Below, in pieces: positions 34,301-42,509 of a DNA stretch of 64,000 nt (positions are counted from its first letter, which is position 1; the number at the start of each line of letters is the position of its first letter). The position numbers and the translations under genes are program-made. The DNA is from Mesorhizobium amorphae (lineage in GTDB: Bacteria; Pseudomonadota; Alphaproteobacteria; Rhizobiales; Rhizobiaceae), in assembly GCF_014843845.1 (NCBI RefSeq), contig NZ_JHQS01000126.1, forward strand, positions 1-64,000. Direction: 5' to 3'. The notes beneath the pieces were generated by a model, which saw nothing but the letters and a program-made list of their open reading frames with translations, made no database searches and was not told where the DNA came from.

Positions 34301-34865
34301 GGGTGCCGAACAGCACCGCAAACAGCGCCAGCAGCATGGCGACGACCAGCGAGATGTCGCTGACGAACGGATCGAAGGAGGGTGGCGATCCCGTGTAGTG
34401 CTCGACCATCAGGCTGACCGAGCCGGAGATCGCCTTCAATTGCAGCGCGATGTAGGGCACCGCGCCGATCGTCGCGATCAGCGTGGCGATCGCCGCGACG
34501 GTGAAGCTCTTGCCGTAGCGGGCGCCGAGGAAGTCGGCGATCGAGGTGATCTTCTCGGTCTTGGCCAGCCTGACGATGCGGTTGAGCAACGGAAAGCCGA
34601 ACACGAACACCAGCACCGGGCCGGTATAGATGCCGAGGAATTCGAGGCCGCGTTCGGAAGACAGGCCGACCGAGCCGAAGAAGGTCCAGGAGGTGCAGTA
34701 GATGGCGAGGCTGAGCGCATAGATGAACGGACGGGCGCGGTCCGGCCCTGCCGAGCGCCGGTCGCCAAGGCTGGCGATGACGAACAGCAGCGTCACATAG
34801 GCGATCGCGATGATGACGATGAACCAGCCCTGCACGGCCCGAAATTCCTCCTGGTACAGACGCAA
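31359..34865 (-). CDS. CrbS-like hybrid histidine kinase with SLC5 domain
   Basis: A 1168-residue hybrid kinase. Residues about 10-510 form a sodium:solute symporter-like (SLC5) region with some 13 hydrophobic helices (IYALSLAIYCTSWTFFGSVG, IADFLGARYGKSFTVAAIAT). Residues about 545-630 are a STAC-like linker (ITVNDLKDTISRYLGVERTE, VIRFSEQLLASAVGSSSARL). A PAS domain follows (LDQMEQGITVFDRDFRLICW). HisKA has phosphorylation site H817 in AAAGHDILQPLNA, then HATPase_c, and a C-terminal receiver with D1096 in VLADYHLDGGTG. The protein could sense or transport a small carboxylate and pass phosphate to the convergent LuxR-type regulator. Confidence 0.9.
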   Translation of the reverse strand: MRLYQEEFRAVQGWFIVIIAIAYVTLLFVIASLGDRRSAGPDRARPFIYALSLAIYCTSWTFFGSVGLSSERGLEFLGIYTGPVLVFVFGFPLLNRIVRLAKTEKITSIADFLGARYGKSFTVAAIATLIATIGAVPYIALQLKAISGSVSLMVEHYTGSPPSFDPFVSDISLVVAMLLALFAVLFGTRHADATEHQDGLVLAVAVETVVKLAAFLAIGLMVTFLIFGGPSDMFDKLAENDEVRQAMGYNTSLATWLVLTGLSGFAIIMLPRQFYVTIVENRGEAELRTATWVFPLYLVAINLFVLPIAFAGLSLVGTRTSSDLYVLSLPLFSGHDVLAMAAFIGGLSAATAMVIVESVALSIMISNDLVIPLFVRRLLKTTTSESEDWSSLILNVRRGAIFVMLFIAFLYYRESTNNARLSSIGLMSFAAIAQFAPALIGGLIWRGANGRGAALGMVAGILCWGYTLLLPSLAAPDADILVHGLFGFEALRPQALFGTVAEPLNHGVLWSLSINAVFFVLGSLSRASVPLERIQAAIFVPREAGPMPSLRRFRTAITVNDLKDTISRYLGVERTERSFQSFEKTNGTTLHGNEQASMDVIRFSEQLLASAVGSSSARLILSLLFRRNDRESKDAFRLLDDATEALQHNRDLLQIALDQMEQGITVFDRDFRLICWNRQYRALFDLPDEMGQVGVSLDRILHHLAQRGDIPSDQRVAMLNRLTSFVSPWQMELKTSGRILELRSNPMPDGGIVATYADISGRVEQDLALKRANESLEQRVKTRTIELTRVNEELAQAQMLAEEANLGKTRFLAAAGHDILQPLNAARLYCSSLIEKAGKGPTGKAAVNIESSLESVETILGAVLDISRLDAGAMKPDDTAFSLDGLLRQIGNDFRPLAAEKRLGLTIMPSSLCVMTDRNLLRRLIQNLISNAIKYTRHGRILVGVRRRGELAEIQVIDTGIGIAGDKLNTVFHEFTRLDEGAREAEGLGLGLSIVDRIARVLRLEIRIFSNPGKGTRFSVILPVVAAEAPRREVEAKTPVRATNSLAGLRVLCIDNDARILDGMRLLLEGWGCSVDTVTGVEAASGMRRPDIVLADYHLDGGTGLDAIETLRSIHGHDLPAVLVTADRSREVRAAAGALDVPVINKPLKPAVLRSMMARVRPLASAAE

Positions 34866-35072
34866 TCACAGCTTGGGGGGCGAGTCCATCGCGGCTTTCG
34901 GCGCATGGCTGTCAGGTCTGTCAGACATTTGGCCGCTGACCCCGGGGAAGGAGAAGGCAGCTGCTTTCTCGCTTTTGCTTCTGTTGCAACCAAGGGTTTT
35001 TGTTATGGTGGACGTGGGCCGGCGCCGAAGGGATGGTGGAGGCGGCAGCGCGGCCATGGCAAGGAGGGTCGA

Positions 35073-35492
35073 ATGCTGAAAGAATTCCAGGAATTCATTT
35101 CCAAGGGCAATGTGATGGACCTGGCCGTCGGCGTCATCATCGGCGCCGCCTTCGGCAAGATCGTCGATTCGCTGGTCAACGACATCATCATGCCTTTCAT
35201 CGGCGCACTTGGCGGTGTCGATTTTTCGAACTACTTCTTCGCCCTGTCGTCCAACGTGCATTCAACCAACCTTGTCGATGCGCGCAAGGAAGGCGCGGTG
35301 TTCGCCTACGGGAATTTCATCACCGTGGCACTGAACTTCATCATCCTCGCTTTCATCATCTTCCTGATGGTCAAGGCGGTGAACAATATGCGCAGGCGGC
35401 TGGAGAAAGAGAAGCCGGCAGCACCCGCCGCTCCACCGCCCGCCGATGTCGCTTTGCTCACCGAAATTCGCGATCTGCTCGCCAGGAGATAG
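35073..35492 (+). CDS. mscL: Large-conductance mechanosensitive channel MscL
   Basis: A 139-residue protein with the two membrane helices of MscL: FISKGNVMDLAVGVIIGAAF then GKIVDSLVNDIIMPFIGAL, and a second helix FITVALNFIILAFIIFLMVK, ending in a cytoplasmic helical bundle. It opens under osmotic downshock to release solutes. The ATG at 35073 follows AAGGAGGGTC. A strong terminator lies just after the gene. Confidence 0.96.
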   Translation: MLKEFQEFISKGNVMDLAVGVIIGAAFGKIVDSLVNDIIMPFIGALGGVDFSNYFFALSSNVHSTNLVDARKEGAVFAYGNFITVALNFIILAFIIFLMVKAVNNMRRRLEKEKPAAPAAPPPADVALLTEIRDLLARR

Positions 35493-35513
35493 CCGGAGCA
35501 ACATTTCTGGACC

Positions 35514-35544
35514 AAAACCCCGGTCGCTTGCGGCCGGGGTTTTC
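35514..35544 (+). terminator. Rho-independent terminator after mscL
   Basis: Inverted repeat AAAACCCCGG(TCGC) / (GCGG)CCGGGGTTTT with a short loop and T-run, 22 bp after the mscL stop. The symmetric A and T runs may let it act in both directions. Confidence 0.85.
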
Positions 35545-35598
35545 TGTTTTCGCCTGCCGCAAAACAGGCTAGCTGTCGCAAAACCAACGGACATTTAC

Positions 35599-36765
35599 AT
35601 GACCCTGATCCAGAATTTACGCGCCGAGGCCCGCGCCGCGCCCGAAAGTGGCATCGTCGCCGTCGTCAACCACGGCCGCCTGCGCGACGGCCTGATCCCG
35701 CTTTGGGCCGGCGAGGGCGACCTGCCGACGCCCACCTTCATCAGCGATGCCGCTGCCCGTGGACTGGCTGCTGGCGAGACCTTCTACACCTGGCAGAAGG
35801 GCATCCCAGAGCTGAGACAGGCGCTTTCCCGCTACTATGACAGGCATTTCGGCAAGAGCTTCGCCACCGACGAATTCATCGTCACCGCCTCCGGCATGCA
35901 CGCCATCCAGCTGGCGATCGACGCGGTCGCCGGCAGTGGCGACGAGGTCGTCTATTTGTCACCGGCCTGGCCGAATTTCGCCGCTGCCGCCGGTGTCGCC
36001 GGCGCCGTTCCGGTTGCGGTCACGCTCGACCAGTCCGGCAATGGTTGGTCCTGCGATGTCGACAAGATCGCAGCCGCGATCACGCCAAGGACCAAGGCGC
36101 TGTTCGTCAACACGCCGTCCAACCCGACCGGCTGGACCGCCGACCGGGAAACCCTGCAGGCGATCCTCGACCTCGCCCGCGAAAAGGGCATCTGGATCAT
36201 CGCCGACGAGATCTATGCGCTGTTCCACTACGGCCATGGCCGCGCGCCGTCCTTCCTCGACATCGCGACCGGGGAAGACCGCATCCTGTTCGTCAACAGT
36301 TTTTCCAAGAACTGGGCGATGACCGGCTGGCGCGTCGGCTGGATCAAGACCCATCCCGCCCTGCAGCAGGTCTTCGAGAACCTGATCCAGTACTCGACCT
36401 CGGGCGTAGCCCAGTTCATGCAGCGCGGCGCCGTCGCCGCACTCGACGAGGGCGATGCCTTCATCGTCGAGCAGGTCGAGCGGGCGCGGGCGGCGCGTGA
36501 TCTGGTCTGCGGCATCCTCGGCGCGACCGGCAAAGCGCGCTTCACCGTGCCGCAAGGCGCTTTCTATCTGTTCTTCACGGTCGACGGCATCACCGATTCC
36601 CGAACCGCCGCCTTCGACATCGTCGATCAGGCCAATGTCGGCCTGGCGCCCGGAACCGCCTTCGGTCCCGGCGGCGAAGCCTTCCTCAGGCTATGCTTCC
36701 ACCGCCGCCTCGACCAGCTCGAGGAAGCCGCGCACCGGCTGGCGAAATGGATGAAGACGATTTGA
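35599..36765 (+). CDS. PLP-dependent aminotransferase (fold I)
   Basis: A 388-residue class I/II aminotransferase. Key blocks are LIPLWAGEGDLPTPTFISDA at the N-terminus, FYTWQKGIPELRQALSRYYD, VNTPSNPTGWTADRETLQAI, then IIADEIYALFHYG and the PLP lysine in VNSFSKNWAMTGWRVGWIKT. It transfers amino groups between an amino acid and a 2-oxoacid; aspartate or aromatic amino acids are typical for this subgroup, but the substrate cannot be assigned. It stands alone, after the mscL terminator and convergent with hemA. Confidence 0.88.
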   Translation: MTLIQNLRAEARAAPESGIVAVVNHGRLRDGLIPLWAGEGDLPTPTFISDAAARGLAAGETFYTWQKGIPELRQALSRYYDRHFGKSFATDEFIVTASGMHAIQLAIDAVAGSGDEVVYLSPAWPNFAAAAGVAGAVPVAVTLDQSGNGWSCDVDKIAAAITPRTKALFVNTPSNPTGWTADRETLQAILDLAREKGIWIIADEIYALFHYGHGRAPSFLDIATGEDRILFVNSFSKNWAMTGWRVGWIKTHPALQQVFENLIQYSTSGVAQFMQRGAVAALDEGDAFIVEQVERARAARDLVCGILGATGKARFTVPQGAFYLFFTVDGITDSRTAAFDIVDQANVGLAPGTAFGPGGEAFLRLCFHRRLDQLEEAAHRLAKWMKTI

Positions 36766-36787
36766 GCAACTGAGGATCAGACGGCCT

Positions 36788-38065
36788 TCAGCCGCCTGAC
36801 TTCGGCACCAATAGCGGAATGATCCGGTCGCTCTTCGCGACCGCGGGGCGACCGGCCGCGCCATAGGGAATGCCCAGAGCATCCCAGGTCTCGACCAGCG
36901 CGTCCTGCAGTTCGGCGATCAGTTGATCTGAATGGAAGGGCGTCGGCGTGATGCGCAACCTCTCCGTTCCGCGCGGCACTGTCGGATAGTTGATCGGCTG
37001 GATGTAGATGCCATGCACGCCGAGCAGCCGATCGCTGGCCATCTTGCAGAGCTCGGGATCGCCGACCAGCAACGGCACAATGTGCGTGGGCGAGTCCATC
37101 ACCGGCAGGCCGGCGGCGCGGAGGATCTCCTTGGTCCGCGACGCCTGACGCTGCTGCGCGTCGCGCTCGGCCTTCGAGCGCTTCAGATGACGGATCGACG
37201 TAGTCGCCGCAGCCGCGACCGCCGGCGGCAGCGCCGTGGTGAAGATGAAGCCCGGCGCATAGGAGCGCACGGCGTCGATGACAGCACTTGTGCCGGTGAT
37301 GTAGCCGCCGAGCGTGCCGAATGCCTTGGCAAGCGTGCCTTCAATGATGTCGATGCGATCGGCGAGCCCCTCGCGCTCGGTGATGCCGCCGCCGCGCGGA
37401 CCGTACATGCCAACGGCATGGACCTCGTCGATATAGGTCATGGCGTTGTAGCGTTCGGCGAGCTCGACGATCTGCTTGATCGGCGCGATGTCGCCATCCA
37501 TCGAATAGACGCTTTCGAAGACGATCAGCTTGGCGCGCTCACGGCCGGCCGCCTGCAGCAGGCTCTCGAGATGCGCGACGTCATTGTGGCGGAAGATCTT
37601 CTTTTCGGCGCCCGAGCGCCGCACGCCTTCGATCATCGAGGCGTGGTTGAGCTCGTCCGAAATGATCAGGCAGTTGGGCAGCAGCCGCGCGATGGTCGAA
37701 ATCGAGGCTTCATTGGAGACGAAGCCCGAGGTGAAGACCAGTGCCGCTTCCTTGTCGTGCAAGTCGGCCAGTTCCAGTTCGAGCTGGACCAGCGGATTGC
37801 TGGTGCCGGAAATGTTGCGGGTGCCGCCGGCGCCCGAACCCATCTTGCCGGCCGCTTTCTGGAAGGAAGCGATGACGTCGGGATGCTGGCCCATGCCGAG
37901 ATAGTCGTTGGAGCACCAGACGGTGATTTCCTGGGCGCGGCCGTTGGAACGCCAGATGGCGCGCGGGAATTTGCCCACGATGCGCTCAAGGTCGGCGAAA
38001 ACGCGATAGCGCCGCTCGGCATGGAGCTGGTCGATCGCTTCCTCGAAGAACCGCTGATAGTTCAT
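36788..38065 (-). CDS. hemA: 5-aminolevulinate synthase
   Basis: A 425-residue ALA synthase that condenses glycine and succinyl-CoA to 5-aminolevulinate, the first step of haem synthesis by the Shemin (C4) route used by alphaproteobacteria. Motifs include MNYQRFFEEAIDQLHAERRY at the start, VWCSNDYLGMGQHPDV, GSGAGGTRNISGT, YIDEVHAVGMYGPRG and the PLP lysine in IIEGTLAKAFGTLGGYI. The start at 38065 is the family's normal N-terminus. A perfect FNR/FixK-type box lies 125 bp upstream of it, implying low-oxygen induction. Confidence 0.95.
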   Translation of the reverse strand: MNYQRFFEEAIDQLHAERRYRVFADLERIVGKFPRAIWRSNGRAQEITVWCSNDYLGMGQHPDVIASFQKAAGKMGSGAGGTRNISGTSNPLVQLELELADLHDKEAALVFTSGFVSNEASISTIARLLPNCLIISDELNHASMIEGVRRSGAEKKIFRHNDVAHLESLLQAAGRERAKLIVFESVYSMDGDIAPIKQIVELAERYNAMTYIDEVHAVGMYGPRGGGITEREGLADRIDIIEGTLAKAFGTLGGYITGTSAVIDAVRSYAPGFIFTTALPPAVAAAATTSIRHLKRSKAERDAQQRQASRTKEILRAAGLPVMDSPTHIVPLLVGDPELCKMASDRLLGVHGIYIQPINYPTVPRGTERLRITPTPFHSDQLIAELQDALVETWDALGIPYGAAGRPAVAKSDRIIPLLVPKSGG

Positions 38066-38189
38066 GTCGACGTCCCAAGTTTTGCGCGGGATCATAGTCA
38101 TTGCCCCCTTTGGCGTCCACCGGACCTTTTTGGTCAAAATGCCACGCCCCGGACCTGTTCCTAACGACCACGGTTCGTGGCCTATTCCC

Positions 38190-38203
38190 TTGATGTGGAT
38201 CAA
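38190..38203. promoter_or_regulatory. FNR/FixK-type anaerobox upstream of hemA
   Basis: Perfect TTGAT-gtgg-ATCAA, identical to the FNR/FixK consensus TTGAT-N4-ATCAA. It lies in the hemA-galE divergent region, nearest to hemA. FnrN/FixK control of hemA under low oxygen is known in rhizobia and related bacteria, which supports this site. Confidence 0.82.
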
Positions 38204-38343
38204 TTTTGTTTCGGTACCATGTCGCAGGCCATAGCGACTGTTACCGATTTAACATTGAGGGTTTTAATGGCCTTGCGGCAGGCTTTCCAGTAAGGCGCTT
38301 GTTGAGACAGTTTCCGATAAATCAGAAGGTGCGAGGATTCGGG

Positions 38344-39339
38344 ATGGCGGTTTTGGTAACGGGCGGCGCCGGCTATATCGGCAGCCACATGGTCTGGGAG
38401 CTTCTGGATGCGGGCGAGAGCGTGGTCGTGCTCGACCGCCTTTCGACCGGCTTCGAATGGGCGGTTGCGCCCGAGGCGAAGCTCGTCGTCGGCGATGTCG
38501 CTGACAGGGAACTGGTCGGTTCGATCATCAGGGACTATCATGTTGACGCCATCATCCATTTCGCCGGCTCGATCGTGGTTCCCGAATCGGTCGCCGATCC
38601 GCTCGGCTATTACGAGAACAACACCTGCAAGACACGCACGCTGATCGAGACCGCGGTGCGCGAAGGCGTGCCCAATTTCATCTTTTCCTCGACCGCCGCC
38701 GTCTATGGCGGCGCCGGGCTGGAGCCGGTGCGCGAGGACGCCAGCCTGGCGCCGGTATCGCCCTACGGCCTGTCTAAGCTGATGAGCGAATGGATGCTGC
38801 GCGATGCGGCGATCGCGCATGGGCTGCGCTATACGGCGCTGCGCTACTTCAACGTCGCCGGCGCCGACCCCAGGGGCCGCACCGGCCAGTCGACGCCGGG
38901 CGCCACGCATCTGATCAAGGTTGCCTGCGAGACGGCGCTCGGCAAGCGGCCCTTCATGCAGGTCTTCGGCACCGACTATTCCACCCCGGATGGTACCTGC
39001 ATGCGCGATTACATCCATGTCAGCGACCTGGCGGCGGCGCATCGCCTGGCGCTGCAGCGGCTGCGCGCAGGGGGACAAAGCCTTGTCGCCAATTGCGGCT
39101 ACAGCCACGGCTATTCCGTGCTCGAAGTCATCGACAGCGTGCGCCGCGCCTTCGGCCGGGATTTCGAGGTGAAGATGGGCGATCGCCGCCCTGGCGACGC
39201 TGCCGCCATAGTCGCCAATTCGGAGCTTGCGCGTGCGGAACTCGGCTGGACGCCGCAGCGCGACGACCTCGACCTGATCGTCGCCGATGCGCTTGCCTGG
39301 GAGCGGATCCTGAGCAGCAAGAACTCCGCACGCGGCTGA
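38344..39339 (+). CDS. galE: UDP-glucose 4-epimerase
   Basis: A 331-residue extended short-chain dehydrogenase. NAD-binding GGAGYIGS follows MAVLVT at the N-terminus; catalytic S-x(n)-YxxxK is seen as SSTAAVYGG and SPYGLSKLMSE. The later NVAGADPRGRTGQSTPGATH, GTDYSTPDGTCMRDYIHVSD and NCGYSHGYSVLEV are typical of bacterial GalE. It interconverts UDP-glucose and UDP-galactose for surface polysaccharides. The ATG at 38344 follows GAGGATTCGGG. It is divergent from hemA and 90 bp upstream of the D-amino-acid operon. Confidence 0.93.
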   Translation: MAVLVTGGAGYIGSHMVWELLDAGESVVVLDRLSTGFEWAVAPEAKLVVGDVADRELVGSIIRDYHVDAIIHFAGSIVVPESVADPLGYYENNTCKTRTLIETAVREGVPNFIFSSTAAVYGGAGLEPVREDASLAPVSPYGLSKLMSEWMLRDAAIAHGLRYTALRYFNVAGADPRGRTGQSTPGATHLIKVACETALGKRPFMQVFGTDYSTPDGTCMRDYIHVSDLAAAHRLALQRLRAGGQSLVANCGYSHGYSVLEVIDSVRRAFGRDFEVKMGDRRPGDAAAIVANSELARAELGWTPQRDDLDLIVADALAWERILSSKNSARG

Positions 39340-39428
39340 AGGGCTCGTCCCGCGCTCGCTAAAGCGCTATTGAAGGGCTTCGCGGCGGAGCGTGGAGGCG
39401 CTTTGGCCGTTGAGATTTGGGGGGCGGC

Positions 39429-40679
39429 ATGAAAATACTGGTACTCGGCGCGGGTGTTGTCGGCACGGCGGCGGCCTACTATCTGGCCAGCGACGGCCAC
39501 GAGGTGACGGTGATCGAGCGCCATCCGGCGCCGGCGCGCGGCACCAGCCAGTCGAATGCTGGTCTGGTGTCGCCAGGCGACGCCACCGCCTGGGCCTCGC
39601 CGGCGGCGCTGAAAACGTTCCTGCGCGCGCTCTATAACCACGATCTCGGCATCAAGGTGCGGCTGCGCTTCGATCCGTATTTCCTGGCCTGGAGCATGCG
39701 TTTCCTGCGCCAGTGCACGGTATCGCGCCTACGCGCCAATAGTCAGGTCAAATTGCGTCTGGCGCTCTATTCTCGCGACTGCATCAATGCGCTTTCGGCC
39801 GATACCGGCATCCACTATCACGAGCGCAAGAAGGGCATCCTCTATTTCTTCCGCTCGCAGCACAGCCTCGACACCGGCACCGACAATTACCGTTTTCTCG
39901 CCAAGCATGGCCTGCCGATCGAGATCGTCGGCCGCGACCGCCTGATCGAGCTCGAGCCCGGCCTTGCCGATGCGAAGGACAAGATCGCCGGCGGCGTCTA
40001 TTCGCCGATCGACCAGACCGGCGATTCCCGGCAATTCGTCGAAAAACTCGCCGCCCACGCCGCCGAAAAACTCGGCGTGAAGTTTCTCTACGGCACGACG
40101 GTCGAAGGTCTCGACATCGAAGGCGGTCGTGTGCGTACGGTGATGACGTCGGCCGGACCGGTCTCCGGCGACGCCGTCATCATCTCGATGGGGCCGGAAA
40201 GCGGCCTGCTTGGCCGCCGTTACGGCATCGACCTGCCGGTCTATCCGGTGAAAGGCTACACCGCGACCATTCCCTTGGAGGATGAGAGCAAGGGGCCGAC
40301 CATGGGCGGCGCCGACGAAGACCAGTTGATCGGCTACTCCCGGCTCGGCAACCGGCTGCGGCTTGCCTCGACGGCCGAATTCACCGGCTTCGACCGCACG
40401 TATCGGCCACGTGACTTCGCCGCCATGTTCAGGACCGGCAAGGAGCTTTTCCCGGGCGCCTTCGACGAGAAGAAGGCCGAACTCTGGGCAGGTCTCAGGC
40501 CGATGATGCCGAACTCGGTGCCGGTCATCGGCCAGGCGCGCTACACGAACCTCTATCTCGATACCGGCCACGGCCATGTCGGCTGGACCATGGCCTGCGG
40601 CTCCGGGAAATTCCTTGCCGACATCGTCGCCGGCCGCAAGCCAGAGATCGACCCGCAAGGGCTGGTCTACAGGAACTGA
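39429..40679 (+). CDS. D-amino-acid dehydrogenase (DadA-like)
   Basis: A 416-residue FAD-dependent dehydrogenase of the DadA type. N-terminal dinucleotide motif MKILVLGAGVVGTAAAYYLA, then RGTSQSNAGLVSPGDATAWA, GGVYSPIDQTGDSRQFVEKL, the central VYPVKGYTATIPL and the C-terminal RPMMPNSVPVIGQARYTNLY and DTGHGHVGWTMACGSGK. It oxidises D-amino acids to 2-oxoacids and ammonia, passing electrons to the membrane. The start at 39429 is at the family N-terminus. It is 3 bp upstream of a racemase-pseudoarginase fusion, which suggests a route for using an L-amino acid by racemisation and oxidation, perhaps ornithine or a related diamino acid. Confidence 0.9.
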   Translation: MKILVLGAGVVGTAAAYYLASDGHEVTVIERHPAPARGTSQSNAGLVSPGDATAWASPAALKTFLRALYNHDLGIKVRLRFDPYFLAWSMRFLRQCTVSRLRANSQVKLRLALYSRDCINALSADTGIHYHERKKGILYFFRSQHSLDTGTDNYRFLAKHGLPIEIVGRDRLIELEPGLADAKDKIAGGVYSPIDQTGDSRQFVEKLAAHAAEKLGVKFLYGTTVEGLDIEGGRVRTVMTSAGPVSGDAVIISMGPESGLLGRRYGIDLPVYPVKGYTATIPLEDESKGPTMGGADEDQLIGYSRLGNRLRLASTAEFTGFDRTYRPRDFAAMFRTGKELFPGAFDEKKAELWAGLRPMMPNSVPVIGQARYTNLYLDTGHGHVGWTMACGSGKFLADIVAGRKPEIDPQGLVYRN

Positions 40680-40682
40680 GCG

Positions 40683-42509
40683 ATGTCGGGTCCGCAAGTC
40701 GCCATAGATCTCGGTCGCATCGAGCGTAACGCCCGCACCATCGTCGAGCGCTGCGCGCGCTCGGGCATCAAGGTCTTCGGCGTCACCAAGGGCACTTGCG
40801 GCATGCCGCAAGTGGCGCGCGCCATGCTGCGCGGCGGTGTCACCGGCATTGCCGAATCGCGCTTCGAAAACATCCGCCGCTTGCGCGACAGCGGCATCAA
40901 TGCGCCGATCATGCTGCTGCGCAGCCCGCCGGTCGCCCGCGTCGAGGAGGTGGTGCGCAGCGTCGACATCAGCCTGCAATCCGAACTCACCATCATCCGC
41001 GAAATCGCCCGCATCGCCGAGCGCATGGGCCGCGTCCACGACATCATGCTGATGATCGATCTCGGCGATCTCAGGGAAGGCATCTGGCCGAACGATCTGG
41101 TGTCGACGGTCGAGCAGATACTCGAAATGAAGGGCGTGCGCATCGCCGGCATCGGCACCAATCTCGGCTGTTTCGGCGCTATCATGCCGACGGAAGAGAA
41201 CCTCGGCCAGCTCGTCGCCCACGCCTACAAGACCGAGCGCCTGTCCGGCAAAAGCCTGGACTGGATCTCGGGCGGCGCCTCCTCGTCGCTGCCGCTGCTG
41301 CTCGAGGGACGGCTGCCCGCCGGCATCAACAATCTCAGGGTCGGCGAAGCGATCCTGCAAGGCGGCGTCGAAACCTTCCGCAACACGCCGTGGGACGAGC
41401 TCGAACCCGATGCCTGCCGGCTGACCAGCGACATCATAGAGGTCAAGCTGAAGCCGTCGCGGCCGATCGGTCAGTCCGGCTATGACGCTTTCGGCAATCA
41501 ACCGGTCTTCCCCGACGAAGGCGATCGGCTGCGTGCCATCGCCAATATCGGCCGCGAGGACGTGCTGGTCGAGGGGCTGGTGCCGATCACCAAGGGCATG
41601 CGCGTCCTCGGCGCCTCCAGCGATCATCTGCTGCTCGACGTGGCCGATGCCGATCCTCCTCCCGCCGTCGGCGACCGCGTCGCCTTCCACATGAGCTACG
41701 GCGCCATGCTGATGGCGATGACTTCGGAATATGTCGAAAAGGCCCCGATGCACGATGTCGAGGACTATTCCGGTCGCAAGATGGTGTCGATCTCGGCCGA
41801 GCCGGCGGCCGCCGGCATCGTGGCGCGCGAGGCGACCGGCGCCCGGCTGGAGGCGATGAATTTCGACGTCGTCGAGCTCGCCGATGTCGAGCGGCCTCCG
41901 TCCGGCCTGATCCGGCTCACCGTCGGCGCCGATCGCCGCAATGCCCACAAGGCGCTGGCGGCGACGGCGCGCGCCACGCATTCCTTCGGCCTGATCTGGA
42001 TCGATTCCATCGCCGCGCTGATGCCGGAGGAAGAGGACGGCATCGACCTGCCGGAGGTCTCGGTGCTGGCGCGCGCGCTCGGCCTCGACCACAAGCCAGG
42101 CGCCCTCCAGCCGCAGCTGTCGCCGGAAAACGTCGTCATTGTCGGCCTGCGCCACGCCGATCCGGCCGAGGCGCGGGTGCTGAACGATTCGCGCGTTTCC
42201 GCCTTCACCATGACCGACGTCGATGCCATGGGCATGCGCGACGTGATGCGCGAGGCCATCCACATCGCCTCTTCCGGCACGCAAGGTTTTCATGTCAGCT
42301 ATGCGCCCACCGTCACCGAATTCGCCGGCTGGGCGGCGGGTTCCGGCGGCATCACCGTGCGCGAGACGCATCAGGCGATGGAGACGATCGCGCTGTCCGG
42401 CGGGCTGCTGTCGATGGATGTGTCCGGGCTGACGGCCGAACTGGAGCCAAGGCTGGCGACCGAAACGATCAACTTCGTCATGTCGGCCTTCGGCAAGCGG
42501 ATTCTCTGA
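40683..42509 (+). CDS. Ornithine/alanine racemase-like domain fused to degenerate arginase
   Basis: A 608-residue two-domain protein. Residues 1 to about 355 are a fold-III PLP racemase close to the OrrA type: VAIDLGRIERNARTIVERCA, PLP lysine K36 in FGVTKGTCGMPQVA, IDLGDLREGIWPNDL, GTNLGCFGAI, SGGASSSLPLLLEGR, LRVGEAILQGG, then LGASSDHLLLDV. Residues about 365-608 have the arginase/agmatinase layout but the metal ligands are replaced: the G-G-D-H-S region reads VGADRRNAHKA (414-424), the D-A-H-x-D motif reads WIDSIAA (439-445), and the D-x-D-x-x-D-P motif reads VSYAPTVTE (538-546). The C-terminal GGITVRETHQAME with its conserved glutamate is kept. The arginase part is therefore probably a non-catalytic binding or regulatory domain. 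It forms an operon with DadA. Confidence 0.85.
   Translation: MSGPQVAIDLGRIERNARTIVERCARSGIKVFGVTKGTCGMPQVARAMLRGGVTGIAESRFENIRRLRDSGINAPIMLLRSPPVARVEEVVRSVDISLQSELTIIREIARIAERMGRVHDIMLMIDLGDLREGIWPNDLVSTVEQILEMKGVRIAGIGTNLGCFGAIMPTEENLGQLVAHAYKTERLSGKSLDWISGGASSSLPLLLEGRLPAGINNLRVGEAILQGGVETFRNTPWDELEPDACRLTSDIIEVKLKPSRPIGQSGYDAFGNQPVFPDEGDRLRAIANIGREDVLVEGLVPITKGMRVLGASSDHLLLDVADADPPPAVGDRVAFHMSYGAMLMAMTSEYVEKAPMHDVEDYSGRKMVSISAEPAAAGIVAREATGARLEAMNFDVVELADVERPPSGLIRLTVGADRRNAHKALAATARATHSFGLIWIDSIAALMPEEEDGIDLPEVSVLARALGLDHKPGALQPQLSPENVVIVGLRHADPAEARVLNDSRVSAFTMTDVDAMGMRDVMREAIHIASSGTQGFHVSYAPTVTEFAGWAAGSGGITVRETHQAMETIALSGGLLSMDVSGLTAELEPRLATETINFVMSAFGKRIL

Noticed and set aside
39729..42371. 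Open frame of 880 codons on the minus strand
   Set aside because: It is antisense to the dehydrogenase and racemase-fusion genes, with low-complexity His/Asp/Arg-rich composition and no ribosome binding site or domain.
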